From NCBI GenBank assembly GCA_027062285.1, contig JAMOTL010000055.1, positions 1 through 34,666 of the forward strand: DNA of 34,666 nt, in the 5' to 3' direction. A program made the translations under genes and the position numbers. The stretch is from Nautiliaceae bacterium (lineage in GTDB: Bacteria > Campylobacterota > Campylobacteria > Campylobacterales > Nautiliaceae). Under the pieces are notes generated by a model. The model did no database searches. It was not told the origin of the DNA and saw nothing but the letters and a program-made list of their open reading frames with translations. This document shows positions 31,768 to 34,666 of this stretch, piece after piece. Position 1 is the stretch's first letter. Every line of letters starts with the position of its first letter.

Positions 31768-32988
31768 TTACCTGTTTTCCAATTTATACAGTCGTTTTCT
31801 TTCACGGCTGCTCGGAATTTTTAACGCTTCTCTGTATTTTGTGATAGTTCGTCGCACAAGTTTTAAATTATATTTATTATTTATAATCTCACAAATTTTT
31901 TCATCGCTTAGAGGTTTTTGTTTATTTTCTTGTTTTATTATATTTTTTATTTCTTCTTTTATCTGATTTGCTGAAACATCTTCATCAAGAGCCGTTGAGA
32001 AGAAGTTTTTTAAAGGAATTATTCCTCTGTCACAAAGCAGATATTTATTTGCTATGGCGCGGCTTATGGTAGAAGGCGCGAATTCAAGCTCATCTGCTAT
32101 ATCTTTTATTTTCATAGGTCTAATTACCCCGCCTTTAAAAAAGTCGTACTGAAGCTCCACTATCATTAAAGCTATTTTTTTTAATGTGGCTTTTCTCATT
32201 TCAAGAGCATCAACTAAACTTCTTGCCTCTTTTAATTTTTCTTTTGAATACTTATCATCTCCGCACTCTTTTATATATATTTCAGGATAATATTCTTCAT
32301 TTAATCTTATTTCCAATTCTCCGTCATTATTTAAAACAATAATTTCAGGAATAATTTCTTCTGAAACCGAATATTCTATAGCAGGGGTTATATTAAAATC
32401 TTTTATTATTTTTATCGCCTCTCCAAATCTCGGATGATTATAAAATTTTTCAATATCAGAAAGATTTTTAATTATATTTTCTGTTAATTTATAAAGTTCT
32501 TCATCGATATCCATACTTTCAAGCTGAAATAAGAAAGCCTCTTGCATATTTTTAGCACCAACCCCTTTAGGCTCAAGATATTTAAATCTTTCTCTTATTT
32601 TTTTAACTTTTTCCACATCCACACCTATTGATGCTGCTATCTCTTCCTCATTACCTTCAAAATATCCTTCCGGAGAAATATCCTCAGCTATGAGTAAAGC
32701 GATAAATCTCGATTTTTCCGTAGGAAAATAATGAGAGTTTTCTATTTGCTCTACAAGTTCTTCATAAAAACTTTTTTTCGAAAGACTCAGTGCTTCAATT
32801 TCATCAGTAATGGCATTTTTTAAATTTCCAAAGGTTACAATTTTTTTATTTTTAATTTCCACCAGGGGATTTTCGAACGAAACTTCTTTTAAATAATCAT
32901 AAAGTTCGTCAATTCCAGCTTTTAATACAGGTAAAAATCCAATAAGTTTAGTTGATATTTTATTAGTAACTTTTGTTTTTAATTTCAT
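31768..32988 (-). CDS. rpoN: RNA polymerase sigma-54 factor
   Basis: Alternative sigma factor for -24/-12 promoters. In Campylobacterota it serves the flagellar hook and basal-body class. 406 residues. Region I (about 1-45) is recognisable but diverged from the Gln-rich consensus (ISTKLIGFLPVLKAGIDELY, then ENPLVEI). Core-binding and helix-turn-helix parts follow (KIKDIADELEFAPSTISRAI), and the RpoN box VRRTITKYREALKIPSSRER is near the C-terminus. Its start overlaps lptB by four bases (ATGA). The tsaE-lptB-rpoN order is conserved in related bacteria. Confidence 0.96.
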   Translation of the reverse strand: MKLKTKVTNKISTKLIGFLPVLKAGIDELYDYLKEVSFENPLVEIKNKKIVTFGNLKNAITDEIEALSLSKKSFYEELVEQIENSHYFPTEKSRFIALLIAEDISPEGYFEGNEEEIAASIGVDVEKVKKIRERFKYLEPKGVGAKNMQEAFLFQLESMDIDEELYKLTENIIKNLSDIEKFYNHPRFGEAIKIIKDFNITPAIEYSVSEEIIPEIIVLNNDGELEIRLNEEYYPEIYIKECGDDKYSKEKLKEARSLVDALEMRKATLKKIALMIVELQYDFFKGGVIRPMKIKDIADELEFAPSTISRAIANKYLLCDRGIIPLKNFFSTALDEDVSANQIKEEIKNIIKQENKQKPLSDEKICEIINNKYNLKLVRRTITKYREALKIPSSRERKRLYKLENR

Positions 32989-33704
32989 AGTCTGAAATCT
33001 TCTCCCAAATAGTATTTTCTAACTTCGGAATGTGAAACAATATGTTCCGCATTTCCTTCGGTTAAAATTTTTCCGTCTTTTAAAACATACGCCCTGTCGC
33101 ATATAGATAAAGTCTCCCTTACATTATGATCGGTAATTATTACACCTATGCCTTCTTTACTTAATAAACTTACCAATTCTTTAATTTCATTGACATTAAC
33201 AGGATCAACTCCTGCAAAAGGCTCATCTAAAAACAAAAATTTAGGATTCGGCACTAATGCTCTGGCTATTTCAACCCTTCTTCTCTCTCCCCCGCTTAAA
33301 TTAATTCCTTTTCTTTTTCTTATAGGCTCAATATTAAACTTTTCCAATAAATCTTCAACTTTTTTTTTCTGTGTTTCCTTATCATAATATTCTTCCGCCA
33401 CAAGATATAAATTATCTTCTACGCTCAAATCCCTAAAAATAGAACTTTCCTGCGGAAGATATCCTATTCCCAGTCTTGCTTTTTTATGAAGCGGATATTT
33501 TGTAATATCTTTTTCATCTAAATCCACTCTGCCCTCATCAGGTGTTAAAAGACCGCAAATCAAATAAAAAGTCGTAGTCTTTCCTGCTCCGTTCGGTCCT
33601 AAAAGCCCTACTACTTCTCCCGTTTTTACGTATAATGACACTCCTTTTATAATAAGAATATTTTTAAAAGATTTTTTTAAGTTCTTAGCTTCTAATTTTG
33701 ACAT
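32985..33704 (-). CDS. lptB: LPS export ABC transporter ATPase LptB
   Basis: Cytoplasmic ATPase that powers LptFG-driven extraction of lipopolysaccharide from the inner membrane. 239 residues. Walker A GPNGAGKTT, Q-loop GYLPQESSIFRDLSVEDNL, signature LSGGERRRVEIARAL, Walker B FLFLDEPFAGVDP and H-loop ITDHNVRETLSICDRAYVL. The LSGGERRR and EPFAGVDP variants are typical of LptB. The start overlaps tsaE by 13 bases, and the stop overlaps rpoN. Confidence 0.96.
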   Translation of the reverse strand: MSKLEAKNLKKSFKNILIIKGVSLYVKTGEVVGLLGPNGAGKTTTFYLICGLLTPDEGRVDLDEKDITKYPLHKKARLGIGYLPQESSIFRDLSVEDNLYLVAEEYYDKETQKKKVEDLLEKFNIEPIRKRKGINLSGGERRRVEIARALVPNPKFLFLDEPFAGVDPVNVNEIKELVSLLSKEGIGVIITDHNVRETLSICDRAYVLKDGKILTEGNAEHIVSHSEVRKYYLGEDFRL

Positions 33705-34090
33705 TCAAACTGCCTTTTATTTTCATCGATATTTATTTTTATTTTCAAAAAATCAAATCCATATGTTTTTAAAATATCTTCTAAATCTTCTCCCCATTCT
33801 ATAAAATGATATCCTTCTTTTTCGAGCTCTTCCAACATACCAAGACCCAAAAACTCATCTGTCCCTTTATTGTAAAGATCATAATGATATATTTTATTCC
33901 CATAAATATTTTGTATAGCAAAAGTAGGAGAAGTAACAGTTTCATTCAAACCTTCATTTTTAGCAAATTCTTTTACCAAAGTTGTTTTTCCGCTCCCTAA
34001 TGTACCGCTCAATATAATTATTTTTTTTCCGCTTTTTTTTATACAATTGATAACTTTTTTTAAATCTTTTATATTTTTTACCTCTATCAT
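33692..34090 (-). CDS. tsaE: tRNA t6A biosynthesis ATPase TsaE
   Basis: 132-residue P-loop ATPase needed with TsaB and TsaD for the t6A37 modification of ANN-decoding tRNAs. Walker A LSGTLGSGKTTLVKEFAK, switch TSPTFAIQN, Walker B-like YHYDLYN and the C-terminal HFIEWGE are all visible. First gene of the tsaE-lptB-rpoN operon. The roughly 100-base AT-rich gap upstream should hold its promoter, but I see no clear consensus. Confidence 0.95.
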   Translation of the reverse strand: MIEVKNIKDLKKVINCIKKSGKKIIILSGTLGSGKTTLVKEFAKNEGLNETVTSPTFAIQNIYGNKIYHYDLYNKGTDEFLGLGMLEELEKEGYHFIEWGEDLEDILKTYGFDFLKIKINIDENKRQFECQN

Positions 34091-34193
34091 TATCCAACTT
34101 TTTAAGTTAATTTTAACACAAAATAAGTCATTCTTCTTTAGAAGAGAATATAAAATATAAAAAGTTTTAATAAATTAACATAAAAATTCTCTT

Positions 34194-34628
34194 TTAAACC
34201 AATTCACGCAATTTTTTTTCAATCTCTTTAATCTCATTTTCACTTAAGACTTCTCTGATTTGTTGTAAAAAAAGTCCTTCTTCTTTCTTCAAATAAGCTT
34301 TTAAAATTTCTTCGAAATCATCAAATTTTATAAAAGCATCAGGTGAATTTTCCACAGCTTTTGCCTTAATAATATCAAGCATTCTAAATAACATATCTCT
34401 AACAAGTTTATTTTCCATAACAAATTTTTTAGTTTTTTCATTTTCACCTACAGAATAAAACTGTAAATTAAAATGATAATCGAGTTCATTTCTCATATCT
34501 TTTACCAAATCATAAAGTTCCTCATAAAATGCTTTAAGATTTCCAAAGTCAAAATTGTCTCTTAAAAATTCCATCTTTTTAAAAATTTCTTTTATCTCTT
34601 TTTGATGGTTAATTATCGGTTCTAACAT
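34194..34628 (-). CDS. Hemerythrin-like helical protein with incomplete metal site
   Basis: 144 residues in four predicted helices, spaced like a hemerythrin (HHE) domain: INHQKEIKEIF, then ELDYHFNLQFYSVGE, ENKLVRDMLFRML and LKAYLKKEEGLFLQQIREVL. The last resembles the HxxxEExxLFP helix. Only two His of the usual five remain (in NHQKE and DYHFN), others being Asn or Tyr, so a di-iron site is unlikely. It may be a degenerate relative or simply a similar helical bundle. The start has GGAGGA upstream. No partner genes are visible before the window ends. Confidence 0.55.
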   Translation of the reverse strand: MLEPIINHQKEIKEIFKKMEFLRDNFDFGNLKAFYEELYDLVKDMRNELDYHFNLQFYSVGENEKTKKFVMENKLVRDMLFRMLDIIKAKAVENSPDAFIKFDDFEEILKAYLKKEEGLFLQQIREVLSENEIKEIEKKLRELV

Positions 34629-34666
34629 ATATCCTCCATATTATTAAACTTACAACAATTCCTAAA

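Overview
The window is AT-rich, densely packed bacterial chromosome. Gene content and order suggest a member of the Campylobacterota (the former Epsilonproteobacteria), probably a vent-type chemolithotroph of the Nautiliales kind. Pointers are the tsaE-lptB-rpoN block, the recN-nadK pair close to aspS-adk (both familiar from Campylobacter relatives), FliW, a short LID-less adenylate kinase, a probable non-discriminating AspRS and a sulfide:quinone-oxidoreductase-type flavoprotein. Placement at genus level is inference. Genes commonly overlap by 1-4 bases (TAATG, ATGA, GTGA), and many transcripts seem to start from a TATAAT box with almost no recognisable -35.

Left edge (1-1400): the end of an unknown gene, then an unknown gene with a BspA-like repeat patch, four copies of GGGTAGGTTTT, and a tRNA-Leu(GAG). 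This very AT-rich stretch abuts the 3' end of the tRNA and looks like accessory DNA. 1.4-11.3 kb is housekeeping: recN and nadK with an unknown coiled-coil gene; a small cytochrome c with bacterioferritin; a CHAD protein with an MscS channel; and aspS-feoA-adk followed by a molybdopterin-domain protein and a membrane protein. 11.3-12.4 kb has a NifX-like protein and a sirtuin.

12.4-15.4 kb is the main accessory cassette: a two-gene AAA ATPase plus HNH nuclease operon with the layout of a Septu (PtuAB) anti-phage system, fitted tightly between cobB and an SQR gene, with its own promoter and a leader hairpin. 15.4-18.1 kb is an operon for a TDT/SLAC1 anion channel, a DUF302 protein and an SQR-type flavoprotein. 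It is divergent from a DUF134 regulator and a second NifX-like protein whose C-terminus is an RG-rich tail preceded by its own strong ribosome binding site. The intergenic region holds two separate large inverted repeats on the two promoters.

19.1-31.3 kb is read leftward. It contains DedA and an MFS transporter, a chemoreceptor with duplicated Cache domains, and a long tightly packed run queC - (periplasmic sensor-GGDEF-EAL) - argB - Na+/H+ antiporter - fliW - UvrD-like helicase. The fliW and MFS starts lie in hairpins that pair with their Shine-Dalgarno sequences. The right end carries ybeY (+), rpoN-lptB-tsaE (-) and a degenerate hemerythrin-like protein. No gap between genes exceeds 300 bases; the longest, 1122-1303 and 18120-18299, are described below.
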